Assembly: GCA_963920705.1 (NCBI GenBank)
Contig: OY987226.1
Location: forward strand, 18,633,600 to 18,697,599
DNA from: Odiellus spinosus
Taxonomy: Eukaryota; Arthropoda; Arachnida; Opiliones; Phalangiidae
DNA length: 64,000 bases
Reading direction: 5' to 3'
The notes beneath the pieces were generated by a model that was not told where the DNA came from, did no database searches, and saw nothing but the letters and a program-made list of their open reading frames with translations. Shown one piece after another: positions 1-12,956 of this stretch. Numbering within the stretch: the first letter of the stretch is position 1; the number at the start of each line of letters is the position of its first letter. The position numbers and the translations under genes were made by a program.

Positions 1-602
1 TACACTTACCAAGTTACTATATTTTTTCGATTATTCCGAACAAAACTATCAATTATCGAGCATTCGCCAATGACTTTCTATCGGAGAAACTGTCATATTT
101 AAGGGAACAGACAAATTAATCATTGTAACGCCAGCCAGCGGTGCTCGGCTGCGCGTGTCTATATAGCTGAAGGTCCGGCTCCAAATTCTATTATTGCTCC
201 TTTAGTATTCCAACCGTATATAGATATACGAAAGGTTAAAGGTCATCCACGCGATAAATACGAACTCGTATATTCCAACTGTGTATAAATCAAGCCATAA
301 ACCTAGCGCGCTGACCAAAAATACAATCAACTTTTTCCCGGAACTCCCGGAGGTCAAGTATTCAAAAATCGTGTTCGATTCGAACAATTTCCTCTCTAGT
401 TTTTGTTGATTTCAATTTTCCCTCTTGTATGTATATGGGCGGTTGACGCCTATTCCAGCAGTCAAAATAACGGATGCTAGAAATCATAATTGTTTTCTCT
501 AGGTTTCCATTTATTCATTTACCTTGTAATTGATTTTTGAAATAATTATATTTTTTTCTGATATAAAAAAGAAAGATTTCGAACTTTTTATCAAATCACA
601 AC

Positions 603-945
603 GTTTAAGTGACGCTGTCACTAATGCTCCTAACTGCGGCCAGATTAGAGATCGGGGTTTGGACAAAATAATTCACAACTATCAGTTAACCAGTTAATCA
701 TAAAAAAATAATCGGAAAATTATTCGCGATTACATTGTATTTATCATAGAATTCCCGTGGATAATTTCAAATTATGAATAAAGATAAAATAATCAGAAAT
801 TTCTTGTCCAAACCCCGATCTCTAAGCCAGATATCTGTTCTGTTTTAAATCAGATAAACGGGTTTTTTAATATATAACCGCAAGAAACAATTTTTTTAAT
901 CTAACTATAAGCAACGTTATAGCGCTTATCTGAATGAAAGTTATT
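603..945 (+). repeat. Dispersed repeat R0, copy 1 (interrupted by a MITE)
   Basis: Flanks of the MITE at 646-824 align with 5036-5200. Shared blocks are GCTCCTAACTRCGGCCAGAT on the left, and on the right a TTTTAAATCRGATAAA block, a CAAGAAAC block and an AGCGCTTATC block. Removing the MITE and one target duplicate gives a sequence collinear with the other copy. Type of element unknown. Confidence 0.7.
646..824 (+). mobile_element. hAT-type MITE, copy A (179 bp)
   Basis: Perfect terminal inverted repeats start TAGAGATCGGGGTTTGGACA and end with its complement. Flanks are an 8-bp near-duplicate: GGCCAGAT at 638-645 and AGCCAGAT at 825-832 (7 of 8). The 8-bp duplication and a TIR start fitting YARNG point to the hAT superfamily. 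The interior shares a core with copy B at 24470-24639 (around GCGATTACATTG and CCGTGGATAATTTCAAATT), which lies in the opposite orientation. No coding sequence, so it is non-autonomous. It sits inside a dispersed repeat whose uninterrupted relative is at 5036-5200. Confidence 0.85.
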
Positions 946-1614
946 TTCATTTTTTTTTTGTCTAAACTTTGCCTTCTAGTTGTCATTCAACTCGCAATGG
1001 TCAAAATACTTAACAGTTGAAGAATCTCTGCTGAGACATTCGTTCAACATATCACTTTTTCCGTTCCGAAATTGTGCTAGTAAAATCTGGTCTCGTAGTT
1101 TGTAGAAACACGTGTATAAATGTTATCGCTAAAAAGGCAGACGCTTCTCCTTTCTTTCGACGCTCAAATAATAAATTAAAAAAAATACGACTCTCCTAAC
1201 GAGAAAATTATTAGACTTCATTTAAATTCTAAAAACAATGGTCCGGGCCAACAAAAAGAAAAAAGAACCGAAAAAGAGAAATTTTGGAGGAAGAAAGTGG
1301 TCGTAACATTAAATTCTCATCGGAATTACGTTTGCGAGTCACGTAAAATCTTTAATCCCCCCTTTCCATATTACATCCCACCACGATACTTTTTCCCAGC
1401 TAGCCAGACTTAAAACGAAAATCAAAATCGCGGCTTGAATTTTCAGTACGCGTAAAACTAAAGCTATAAACCCTCTATATCTAAGAAAACGAAACTTAAT
1501 TGTTAAGATCGGCAAGAGCTACAGGTTTGCGAGCGCTGAAAACTCCTATTGACTATATTTACACATAGATATGACTTCAAACATAAGGCTGTCGCACACA
1601 AATATTTTTATTAA

Positions 1615-2045
1615 TTCAATGAATGAAATAACTAGGCTTTTTTCAGATATTTTAATCTCGGATAAATTGTTTGTTAATATAAAACCCCAAATTATATAAA
1701 CAGACGTGTATCAAATGGATACGAATAATCCGGAGATAAAATTTGAAGCTTGATTTATAAACAAATTACACGTTTATTCAAACGGATAATGCGAAGATAA
1801 AAATATGATGTTACTCGAAATCCGTGTAGAATGAAATATAATAATTATATTTTAATCTAAATTGAAAGGAACCGGCTAAATTACTGCATTCTACTTTGAG
1901 ATCTCAATTTGGATTAAAATCCGTGAAGAAACTCGAGTTTCAAATTTTCATATCGGCGAATGAATAACTCGTATATAACGTATCATTTTCCTATAACAAT
2001 GAGTACAAATACGTTTGTCTTACATTCAGATACGTTAATTCGAAT
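1615..2045 (+). repeat. Dispersed repeat R1, copy 1
   Basis: Aligns with the reverse complement of 57836-58090: blocks around GATATTTTAATCTCGGATAA, AATGGATACGAATAATCCGG and TAGAATGAAATATAATA. Its right part (1827-1890 and about 2025-2045) aligns with the arms and right flank of the palindrome at 35528-35690. No terminal repeats or coding content recognised. Confidence 0.65.
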
Positions 2046-3669
2046 AACTATCTAATTTTACTCTATTATTTAATACAATATATGCGCGATGGACTTTAGC
2101 TTAACATCGTCTGCCAGAAATTTTAAAAATAATAAATTTGAAGCAATTTCACCTTAGTAATTTTTTTTAGTTCTAGTTGTGGTAAGCTTTTTAAATTTAA
2201 ACTTGAAATTTATTCTATAAATTCTCGAAGTTAAGAAGTCTATAGAATTTATTCCTTTTCTTTTCGAAGTAATCATCTAATACGTTTCGTGACATTAATG
2301 TATAACTTACTAAGATAAAGAGCTAGTAATATAAGTATAGATATAAAACGGGTAATTCTAATATTGGAAATTGACAGCCAACCATATTTATAGCCTAATT
2401 GAAATACGATTATGTCATTTTATAATAATAATCATTTAAATTTATGGGAATTACGCTTTAAGATATTTTTACTTTTAAGAAAATTGAAGTGAAAAACCTG
2501 ACTCTTTTCGGCCTGGTCTTGTCCAATTTGAACTCGCGCCAAACACATGAATTTCCCAAAAAGAATTGTGATGTAGGTTTTGCCTCAGTCGCGACTAATA
2601 TTAAAAGTACAACCGACGTCACGAAACCCCCATGAATTGTTTTCAATTCCTGAAAATGAAATTCACGTGTTTAGCACGAGTATAATTTGACTTCTAAAAG
2701 TTTATATCTCAACTTTTGGTTATAAAAAAAACATTCCAAACATATTTAGACTTAAACACACCCACAAAACTCGGTGTAAAGAATTCCATTCTAAATCAAT
2801 TGGGATCAGAAGCGAAGCTAACCCACTCGTGATACATGGCCAAACCCCTTGACCCTTAGGATATCTTGTTAAAAATAAATTACTATTTATTTTCGTCTAT
2901 AATTACAGTTGTTAAGCCTTTTTTGATGCCTATGTTTTAGGTTTCGATTTGAGCATTTTGAGGGTTCACGCCTTTATCTTTTCAGACCTTTATAACGCGT
3001 GCGCGCGCGTGTCTGTCTAAAATTCTACCCCTTATTGAGTTGAAAGGTCATTTTAACCATCCTCGCCACCCGTTTTTATTTTCACCGCGTAGAATTCTAT
3101 TTCTATTCCTTATTCCCGCGATTATTCTTATCTAAAGTCTAAAGGTTTATAGCCCTTAGATTTAAATACGCTGAAAACTACGATTGGTTCGTCCGTTAAT
3201 AGATCGAGAATGATATAGAAGATGAATTGTGGGAGGAGAAACATATCGAGTATGTTCGTGACGGTACGATTAATACGTGAAATCTTAAAAAGCTATTGAT
3301 TTGGATAGGGCGAGATTATTCCCCCCACGCTAGGCTTTATTCACTATGGTTTATGGAACAGAAAAGGGGGCACGTCGGTACTATTGTTTCCATTTAGTTC
3401 AGTTTTCGATTCGGGTGTTTCTATACTGTAGGGAACCCGATCATTAAGTAGGATTGGTAATCATAGCTCTTTGACACGTCCAGATCGTTTCCGTAAAGCC
3501 TTCGAATTACCAGGCAGGCAGGCCGCGTTCTCACTAAAGTATAAAACAATATTTTAGGAACCAAATAAGATCTTTTACTTCTGATCAAGTTGGGATAATG
3601 GTGGGAAAGTCTGGGACCAATTAATACACCGTTTAAAATCTCTTAGACAAAACCTCCTTGAATAATACC
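2046..3669. other. No gene recognised
   Basis: AT-rich non-coding sequence. A CG/CA alternating tract ACGCGTGCGCGCGCGTGT near 2995-3012 is Z-DNA-prone. Minus-strand 2458-2646 is an open frame beginning TTG, preceded by an acceptor-like TTTCATTTTCAG; discussed and rejected as a gene. Confidence 0.5.
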
Positions 3670-4019
3670 TTATGCCAGAAGCCGATGAAACCCTCCTTTG
3701 AAGTCTATTACTCCCGGGTCTTGTCTACCCCTCTCTGTATGGGTTAGTTTCAAAAGGGACGATTCGTACGCCTCCTAACGGTAGATATTTTCGGAGCGGG
3801 AGTTCGTCGAGCGAATATCTCTAGCTGCCTTGGAGTTCGTCAAAAAAACGTCGTCGTTTGTGGAGAGAGAGAATTTCCAATTTTGCGTAGACAGGGGGTA
3901 TGAAGTAGGACCCCTCCGATCTCGTAAAATTGGGAATTTTACCCATACAGAGAGGAGCGCTACATGGAACATTAGAGTAGTAGACTTCAAAGGAAGGTTT
4001 CATCTACTTCTGCTTATGC
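3670..4019. mobile_element. Terminal-inverted-repeat element, about 350 bp
   Basis: The left arm (3670-3743) and right arm (3942-4019) are imperfect reverse complements. Shared blocks are GATGAAACC, CCTTTGAAGTCTA and CTCTCTGTATGGG. The 200-bp interior has no recognised coding sequence; open frames of 60-86 codons on both strands cross the arms and are not credible genes. Family unassigned; no clear target duplication read. Confidence 0.65.
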
Positions 4020-6469
4020 ATATATTGCGTTCACCATATAATTATGTTTTTCACAATAATACTTGTAATTGGGCATTACTCCGCGATTAAAATATATCCA
4101 CTAACAATATTTACCCTAGTTAAATTATCTTTTAATCGAAACTTAACGATTATTCTAATAAGATAGTAAAGAATAATTATAATTCTTGCGTATAGAATTA
4201 GTTTTAACATTTAAAATAAACTTTATTAAAATTGTCCTTTTTCAATTTGTTTCCATCTTTATATCTTAGCAGTTTATGACGACCTGATATGATCAATCTT
4301 TATTTGTCAATACACTCAAAGTAAAGTTTTCCAGGACCCACGTCACTAGCCTAAAATTTTGGGTTTGTTGTCAAACAAAATTTTTAGTAATGGCCGGACT
4401 AACCACCTCCTTGAATACCAGCCAAAAAAAAGTAGGGCCAAGCACACTCTATGCATGGCAGTTCCCAACCTCACCACCCTCGTGACTGTCTTGTAGATGG
4501 TAAACTAATTAAGATAGGAAAAAATTGCATTTCTATGTTAGAAAATAATAAAGTTATTTAGTGTCCGACAGTCCGAAAGAAATAAAATGTTTTCTCAATG
4601 AACTCAAATGTACAACCCCCTCCCCTTCTTCGTTTCTTTCTGAACAAAACCCAAAACTCTTCTAATATTCTGATTTATCGAATGCGTCCCACTAGCTCAA
4701 GCCATATTCGAAAATCTATCTTAAGCAATACAAATGGGAACGTATTCTTCAACATAGGGGTGTGGCTAATAGTCGTAGAATATGCCTAGGTAGTACGATT
4801 AACCCTCTACCCCCTCCACTCTTTCTGAAAAGATTAGATATTGAGAAGGGAAATAATTTAAAAACCCAGCTCGCGATCAATTTTCGCGAGAACATATTTA
4901 TAGACGTAATATATGGGGGGCCCATGGAACCAAATGTCGCTAACACCCCATTCAAAAACCATTTCAAATGATAAGCGAGGATAGATCCGAATCACGAATA
5001 TATGTAAGATCCGAATTGGTCTATCTTTTACCCTCGCATCTAGTGCTCCTAACTACGGCCAGATATTTTTCGGTCCACAGATAAAACTGTTTTTTTAACT
5101 AGTTTTAAATCGGATAAAGGGATTTTTCTTAATCTAACCACAAGAAACGGATACCGGTTAAGCGCTTATCCGAAGGAAAGTTATTTAGATAATATGTTTA
5201 TCTGTCTTTTAACCGCGCTTCCTATCAAGTTTACAACAAGGCATATTATGATTGGTACGTGGTTCTGGAAGTTTTGTCGTCAGAGCTTTCGCCCGAGGAG
5301 TCTAAACGGTCGAGATACGGATTTCGAAATTGCCCTCTCTAGCGGTTGAGATTGGAACTAAGTAGGCGGTTCTAATATTACACTAAACATTCTATACGTT
5401 ACGGGGGTGAAAATTTATCGACGGAAAACAACTCTCCCCTCTCTCTCTCGCGAAACGAAGGAGTGTGTCTCGCCCGGCCGTCGTGATTTCGAGTCTGATT
5501 TTTTAGAAAAAATATACTCAGCCTTGCCGCCTTTCTTTACAAATTTCGGAATAGTTAGGGTGAAACCATGGACTGAGAAAATTGGACTCACTTCATTGTC
5601 ACCCGCAGTATGTCGTCTTATAAACTTGAAGGATGATTTACTTGTGGCGAAACGTAGAACAGTGTTATATATAAATATACCAGTTGGGAGCACATTCGCG
5701 TCTTATAAGTTAAAATTATACCTATTCAAATGCTGGACCAATTACTAACGCGTTTCCAATAATATCATATCATAGAGTTATATATTATCCGCGGTATCTC
5801 GACTGGGTACATCTCGATAAATTTAAACTTCGCATTCACGGAATTTTGTGAGTGAAACAATTCGAACACGTGCCATAGATTTGGGTGCCACGGAGGGTTT
5901 TTGAAAACTGGAAATGAAATATGTTCGGGAGGGAGGGATTCGCGGCTGTAAGGATATGATCATCCTAGAGTCTTATTGGTGATATTTCACCGGGTAAACG
6001 TTCTTCTCTCTATCTTCTTTTTACCTTCGAGAAACGCAAAATCGTGATCGGACAAAAAAAGAAACTTATTTCCAATCGAGAAACGATCAGTCTAACTCTA
6101 AGACTACATCCAAAGCGGATCAATGTATTCGCCGAGGCTTAACCTTGGTACACGCTTCGATTGATTCGACGTTTGTTTTAAAAAAAGAGTGCCCGCGGAT
6201 ATTCCCGGACTGTTAGTCACGATTGTACGTTTTTCGGTCTTTAGGGTCATTTCGCCAGCTATTTTTTATTAACGTATAGCTTCAAAAGAGACCCAATCAG
6301 ATTGCGAAGAATAACTGCGCGTCTCAAAATTGTATGAGGAGTTTTTTTTTTCTTCCATTTTCAAATATTTCATTTCCACCGAAAGAAATTGAACTGGGAG
6401 GAGGGATTCTCACGAATTCACAATAAGTCTTATTCAAAATAAGTCTTATTGTTTTTAAAGTGAGGCTAT
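4020..6469. other. No gene recognised apart from R0 copy 2
   Basis: AT-rich at 4020-5035. The segment 5200-5750 is somewhat richer in GC and has open frames on both strands (5407-5748 plus, 5415-5693 minus), but the plus frame starts at GTG and neither resembles a known family. 4917-4927 contains GGGGGGCCCA. Confidence 0.45.
5036..5200 (+). repeat. Dispersed repeat R0, copy 2 (empty MITE site)
   Basis: Uninterrupted relative of 603-945. GGCCAGAT at about 5057-5064 is the unoccupied form of the hAT target site. No terminal structure recognised. Confidence 0.65.
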
Positions 6470-7070
6470 AACGAATTTTTCATGAACTATTAAATGGGAA
6501 ATTCAGTTGCATTTGAGATCGGTAAAAAAATATTCAAAATATATATACGTATATGTCGCAACAGTAAAATACAAATTTTATAATCGCCATTTTTGAAATC
6601 ATCAAACAAAACACTATTAATTCAAGCTGTCCGATGACGCTCGCACGTCCGTAACCTTTTTCTGAATGTTCTAGAAGGTTCCGGAAAAGTATTGGAGAAG
6701 TGTAAAAAAATTCTGGAAAGTGCTTGAAATTTCTAGAAAGATCTGGAAATTTCTGGAAAATTCTAGAAAGATCTGGAACATTCTAGAATGATTTTTATTC
6801 ATGAAATTTCTGCATCAAAATCTTGAATTTTATATATCCCGTGATTTTTCACGGGTTTTGCTAGTTTATAAAAAATATTTCCCGCAATTTTACGTAATCA
6901 CTAAATGGTCACGTGATTTCGCTTTGTAAAGCCTACAGTTGATTCTCGAGCCTTCTGTCACGCGATAATGTTGCTTTCGCGTGGAATTTTTCGGAAAAAT
7001 ACTTAATCTAGAAAGTCAACAGCCTTTCGTATGAAAATTATCGTTAATTACCTTCAAGAAAAAAATTACC
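6470..7070 (+). repeat. Dispersed repeat R2, copy 1, interrupted by a Helitron
   Basis: Sequence either side of 6599-6864 aligns with 17940-18215 and with the reverse complement of 10262-10400. Landmarks are ATACAAATTTTATAATCGCC on the left, and AAGCCTACAGTTGATTCTCG and AAAATTATCGTTAATTA on the right. The copy at 10262-10400 lacks the Helitron, so the insertion is nested. Confidence 0.65.
6599..6864 (+). mobile_element. Non-autonomous Helitron-like element, copy 1 (266 bp)
   Basis: Starts TCATCAAAC after an A (6598) and ends CTAG before a T (6865), the Helitron rule of insertion between A and T with a CTRR end. A perfect 7-bp hairpin CCCGTGA/TCACGGG with TTTT loop (6838-6855) lies 5 bases before CTAG. 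The interior is rich in repeated TTCTAGAA-type motifs. No RepHel coding sequence. The copy at 46337-46520 shares both ends. Confidence 0.72.
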
Positions 7071-7653
7071 TACATTGACATAAATTTTCATTTTGAAATT
7101 TCTCAACAACGATTCAACCCAGATGAATATGGCGTATTAACAAATAATAGACATTAGAATGAAAAATCAGAAGCAGCTTCACTTTATCCGAAATTTGCAT
7201 GGGGAGACGTGAAATACGCGATGAACTGTGGGTTTCGTTGATCCGCGCTGCTGGGCGTTAACCGATTTGCTCGATGACTTGGTCCTTTTGATATATAAAT
7301 ACATTAATGTATCGAGAAGAGGGGAGGGATGTCGAGGGAGGTGGACAAATATGTCCATTAATAGTTTATTTTTGGATATTAGAGCTCTAGGTTTCTAAAT
7401 GAAGAGAGCCCTGCTATCAAAAGATACGCTTCGGTTATATTTCGAACCTCGTTTCGATTGACATATCTGACGTTTTGATAGAATTTTAGATACGGAAGGC
7501 TGCTCCTATTACTCTATAGATACAGTTCGATGGAATAGGTAGACTGATTAAGAACTAGTATATTTGGATCTAGGAGGATATAGAGGTGAAGGAGAGTGGG
7601 ACTGCATGTTTTCGCATGGAAACGAGCTTACCACTTACCGCTAGCTACTATCT

Positions 7654-7666
7654 CCCCCCCCCCCCC
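7654..7666 (+). repeat. Poly-C run, 13 bases
   Basis: Homopolymer; a matching C13 lies at 23090-23102 and a C10 at 36078-36087. Confidence 0.8.
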
Positions 7667-8309
7667 GTTTTTCCCTCGTTCTGGTGGTACATTTACGCGC
7701 TGCTAGTTTGGCGCAGATCGTCAACTCGTCGGCTATTGGTAAGAGTTGAGAATTCGTGATCACGTGATGCGCATAGCCAAGGCAACTAGATGAGTGTGAG
7801 CGTCTCTCTGTCCCAAACTTGAGCATTAATTAAAACTCTCCTTCACTCCTATACCCTCCTAGCTTGGATAAACAACTAAACGTATAAGTTAAGATTCACC
7901 TTTTACAACGCTTTATTATTCATAGTATAAACATACCTTCACGAAGTCGTATACGCCTTAAGGCGATTTTCAATCATGATCTCATCACTACTAATAGATA
8001 GGGCAAATATCTCTGATTGGGTATATATAAATTTATATTTTCGATGTTATTACTTCTGAATCTTTGGTATCTTACGCGAAATAGTATTTGTAGTTGAATT
8101 TGGTAGTCGAATGGCGCTAACCCGAATGGATAGCTCATGCCACTGAAGTCGTTTTGTTATTTAGGCTTAACGCGCCCCACTATTAGGTTTTTAGGCCTAA
8201 CTTTCATTCTCGAAATCAATTGCCCGCCTAGGGGTTCATCACTCCATCGTAATCGGTGAATAAGACTAGCTCTGATTGTTCTAAAGCGATTTTTGTAACG
8301 GAGTGCATA

Positions 8310-8385
8310 TTTAGCATTGCCAAAGGCTGGAATCAGTTACGTAATCGCGTAGTCGGTCTACGATTTTACAGAAATTCCGATAAAC
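8310..8385 (+). repeat. Dispersed repeat R6 fragment
   Basis: Contains AAAGGCTGGAATCAGTTACG and TAATCGCGTAGTCGGT, shared with 19455-19690 and, inverted, with 42400-42490. Confidence 0.45.
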
Positions 8386-10261
8386 TCCTCGCGAAGGGGT
8401 TAACAACTTCAGATTTGAGTAACCCTTTCAATTAAATATTCTAAAGTAAATTCTATGTTGGCGTGATAAAAGGCCTAGCTTAGAGAATCGGTGTCAGGAG
8501 AAAATGAAACGCCAGAGTTGGTCCGAGTGTTTTTTAGAGATTTAAGCGGATCTGAGAAAGTGAATAGCAGACGAAATTTGGCTACAAAGTATGCCGTGGA
8601 TGGTATTAGAGGCTAATACTGTATTCCCATGTAATTATGTTCTTCATAATGTTGATATCTTTTGGTAGAATTGTATATAAGAACATTTTTACGAATATAA
8701 CCTTGAAACTTAGGAACAATTATTTTTTACGACTTTATCTCAAAAGTTTCTTGCCCAAAAACGTTTCGAAAGTAAACCTTTTTTTTTTCTGTTCGTTTAC
8801 TCTTAAAGAAAACTTAAGTTATATAGCCTTAAACCCCCTTTATAGAAATTTAGCCGCTCGCTCTGTGCGGAGAACAATCCCATGACACGTGTCGTAAAAC
8901 CATTCATCCTGAAGAGTCTTCGTGAAGTTATAGTTAGTCTTAGTTCACCAGGATTCGGGGAAAAAAAAAGTTAACCCAAAAGGTTACGTAACGTGCCAAA
9001 ATAAAGAGTTTTCTTCTTTTATCTATTTTTAGACCAAGAGAAAAAGTTGAAATTTATTATTTTACAACAAGGCTATAGCTAGAAATCTTTTTGTCCCATC
9101 TTTATTACAGCGTCGCAATAACTCTTTAGTTTGTCACCATTGGCATCTGTCTATGTACATTGTACAAGAAGAAAAATTGAATGAAGCGATACTAGGGGAA
9201 AGGGAAAAATTAGGTAAATCCATGGTTATTGATGAAATCACCCCTCGCCTTTCACTTTATTAAATTCTAAAATGAGACATTGAAACTAAACTTCTGTTTA
9301 TAAGAACTACTTTTTACTATGAGGTTTAATATCGTGTATTAATACGCCTCAGGTTTCGCTACACTGCAACAATATTCGCGAACGAATCATAAAAAAAACA
9401 CGGAGAGTTCTCGAGAACATTCTAAGTTTAAAATGGAGTTTACAAAATACAGAAGATATTTTTATGGAAATCATGTTAAATATTCAACACTAACTAACCC
9501 ACGGCCCATATTATTTCTTAGATAAATGACCGTAGACAAGATAGAATTAAGTGTAAGATCGTATATACTGAATATTTAGACTGGTTTTGACTTTTTTTTG
9601 GGTTTTATTTTGGCCTTCATTTGAAGTAAGCCGGTTGTCGAAGAAAATATAATTGTTGGAAAAAATCTATCTGCTGTCCTAAGGTTCTAGCATGCAGGGC
9701 TCCGATCTGGCTGGCGTTGGGTAAAAAAAAAAAAAACCGAATGGCCCTAGGGCCGAAAATGTCACGCTTGAGTTAGTGATGCCCCCACGTGTACCCATAT
9801 ACGAAGCTGTAGAAAGCGAGCTCGCGACACGAACGATTTCGATATACAGGTCGTAAATATTTACGATACTAAACTCGGCAAAGTAACAAAAAATATATCT
9901 AAAGAAGAATAAAACTTTTTGTCGCCCAACTTCTTCTGAATGTATTTTTTTTTTATTTTATTGTTTTACAACTCTGTTTCGGGATCTTTTGAAGTTTAGG
10001 GACCCTTCGGCTTCCAGCCTTATAATTAAAATCTCTATAGCTGCATGCCCTACCCTAAAAGTTAAGACGTTTGCATTTTTTGACGCCCTTAGGGCCTTAG
10101 TGCCTAAAACCAAGATTCACAGTTTCTTCTAAGAATAAAATCTTTAAAGTTAATTGAATCTTTATTTAGAGATCTCACGAAAATGAAATGTTTCATCTTT
10201 GTGTTAGTTTTTCTACGTTGTTGCTTCATTTCGGACTATTCCATTGATTTTGAACAGCCTT

Positions 10262-10400
10262 ATCACGTGCCAGAACGCCTGAGAATCAACTCTAGGCTCT
10301 ACAATAGCCAAGCTGTGACGTAGTATTTCGGGAAAATTTTATTTTAAAAATTACGAAAATGGCGATTATAAAATATGTATTTTTATCAATTCTTAAAAAT
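10262..10400 (-). repeat. Dispersed repeat R2, copy 2 (no Helitron)
   Basis: The reverse complement aligns with R2 at 6560-6950 after the Helitron is removed: TATTTTATAATCGCCATTTT, then AGAGCCTAGAGTTGATTCTC. It gives a rough empty-site control for the Helitron insertion. Confidence 0.55.
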
Positions 10401-12956
10401 ATATCTAAGCCTTTTTTTAATATTAAAAATCCACGTGAAATACCCGTATAAATTAGATAAGCAATTAAAAATCTGTCCCTTAAAACAAAGTTAGTGAAAA
10501 AAAAAACCTTCTAGAATAAGCGTAACCGGATATTTTTCCAACAAACCCTTTCCTAAAAAAAAAAAAAAAAAATCCAAGAGTCGCTTGGGACATAAATTCG
10601 ATAGGAAATAACGGGCATTTAATATCAACCCTTATACGAAATAAGACCCTTTAAATGGATTGAAAAATTCACGATAAGCCTTGGCTTCTCGTTGGTATTT
10701 TTAAATCAAACCAAGAATGTGAATAAATATGGATATCAGGGGGGAACTAGAAAGACAAAGGGACGAACATAATCTTCACTCGTGACTAAGCTCACGGATC
10801 AAATCCTACTCGTTACCGAGACCAAAAGCTAAGCCTTGGCTGATAATTCTTTATTTTAACTATCTAGTTTAAATTGATACTCATATACGATACTTTTACA
10901 GCCCTGATATTAATAAGAAACTCAACTCTCAGCTTTGACTACAATTTTCTTTTTAATCAGATTGCGATAGAACGTAAATCAAACGCGGATTTATACATAA
11001 TGTAAAATCTCCTTAAGAAAAAAAAATATGCAAAATTTTCAATAAAGTTAAAGTCAAATTGAAATTTCAATACCAACGAAACTATGAAGTAGATTCAGGT
11101 ATCTCAATCATTGTTTCTCTTAAGAATCGAGGAACTTTCCGCTTATATTTAGCGTTGTAATTTCAAACTGATACCAACTATATTAGCTTTGGTTTTAGAA
11201 TTTGGTTGGAGCTAGAACCCCTTAAAAAAACATGGGATGGGGTGATCTGACTGAGAAAGAGAGAGAGTGCTAATAACTGAAGAGAAGAACAATTTTTTTC
11301 TAATTAAAAAATATATATATATGTATCCGCTACTCAGATACGTATGTGTCAGTTAGTCAGGGGGTGTTGTTTGATGGGATTTCACCACCCTATTTCCCTA
11401 GGAAGACAATAATGAATTCGTAACCGTTGCAAAAAGGATCGTGTAACAACAGGGTATATTCCAATGGAGCATATATGCTTCAACAAACCTTTCTCTTAAA
11501 GGTCTTTTTTTATTATTATTTAACTATTATTGGGTGTATCGTAGTATTAACTAAATTTGAATTGTATTCTACGAATTGGTACATGAGATGGACTATCTCA
11601 ATCCTTTAGATAAAAACATTTTTCAATTTATTGAAAAGTAATTTTAACATCTGCAGATCAGAGATAACTTAGCTGTTCCATAGTTACAACCTTGAAAGGT
11701 ATACTTAATTTTATATTGTAATTTAAATTTCGATTAGGACTGCACCCTAATGAATCTAAACTAACTCTGAATAGCTCTGCGGTTGGCGTTAGACGTAGGC
11801 CCTCAATTGAACCTCCCAACGCCCTAATTTGAACATTTTAAGAACCTTTTTTAAATTTATCCATAAAAGGTTAATAGTGATTTGCATCCCTCTGAACCTC
11901 AAAAGGTTCAATCTTGAACTTAATTTAATAATAGTGTAGATACCACTATTGGCTCTTTTTCCCTTGACGTAATTAAAAACTCACCAATCATAAAATTCTG
12001 TGAAAAAATATTGTTCTGGCAATGGTGGCAGCAGCTCACCGGCGATATTAACTCTTACTGTAGGTTATAATTATTTTAATTATTTAACAAGTGAATATAA
12101 TAACAAATCATGACAATTTTTTTTTAATTAGTTGTCATACTATTTGATATTAGCTAGCCATGTTTAAAAAATACTGATGTTCTCAGCACGATATATTTAA
12201 GTAGCAATTCTAAAAGTTTCAAGAACACCGCCCAGGATCGAGTTATTATTTAAATAAAAACAAATAACATGAAAAACCAATAAACATTCTTATTTAGAGA
12301 AATTCAGCATTACTTCGGAGTAGGGTTGTGGGTCTTTGATGGGTGTTCCTAACTTTGACGCTAGTTCAAGGCGCGGTTGTGATTTAAAGTAGGAGATATA
12401 ATGATGTTGCGCAAGACTTTGTATATATAGATTTCATCTCGAAATTCAACGAACTGATTAAAATATATTTTTTTTCACTAAGTTTTTTTTTTTGCGTTCA
12501 AGAAACTGGTTTTTCAACCAATTCTGGCTCACTCGAAAGCTGTACGAATCGAAATTGAAAGATTCGAGCTAAGACAATGACCCTTTATATCCGCTAAAGT
12601 TTATATCTTCCAGTGCTTGTAGAGTATTTCCAGTTCTTGTTTTATTTATCAAATGTTTTTTCCAAAAAAAAAAAGAAAAAAAGCAAATTTCCATCAAATA
12701 AATTATACTTAAATCCAAATTAATAGCTACAAACAAAACGTTAATCTTTAGACTGGGTTTCCAGATCTCGAGAGGAATACTTGACTATGTCTATTTATCT
12801 CTATTAGGTTTTTAAAGTGAGGTTGTCACCATTATTTTCAAAGGTCTATAAGGAAAGTATTTTTAGTTTCTTCATACTTAAAAAAATAAAAAACGGAATT
12901 CAAAGCGTTTTTAAGAAACTTCACATTTAAAAAGACAAAAAATATGGATTTCATTT

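Larger units (their letters stand above)
7071..12956. other. No gene recognised; scattered repeats only
   Basis: Contains a C13 run (7654-7666), an R6 fragment (8310), an R2 fragment (10262) and many poly-A/T runs (for example 9723-9736, 10553-10571). A short AT tract lies near 11310-11322. Open frames of 60-82 codons lack coding features. Confidence 0.5.

Noticed and set aside
646..824. Tc1/mariner assignment (TA duplication) for the MITE
   Set aside because: TA flanks can be read, but both copies show longer 8-bp duplicates just outside TAGAG, which fits hAT better.
5407..5748. 113-codon plus-strand frame
   Set aside because: Starts at GTG, overlaps a 92-codon antisense frame, and matches no family I know.
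8160..8210. Telomere-like TTAGG motifs
   Set aside because: TTAGG and TTAGGC words are scattered singly and form no array.
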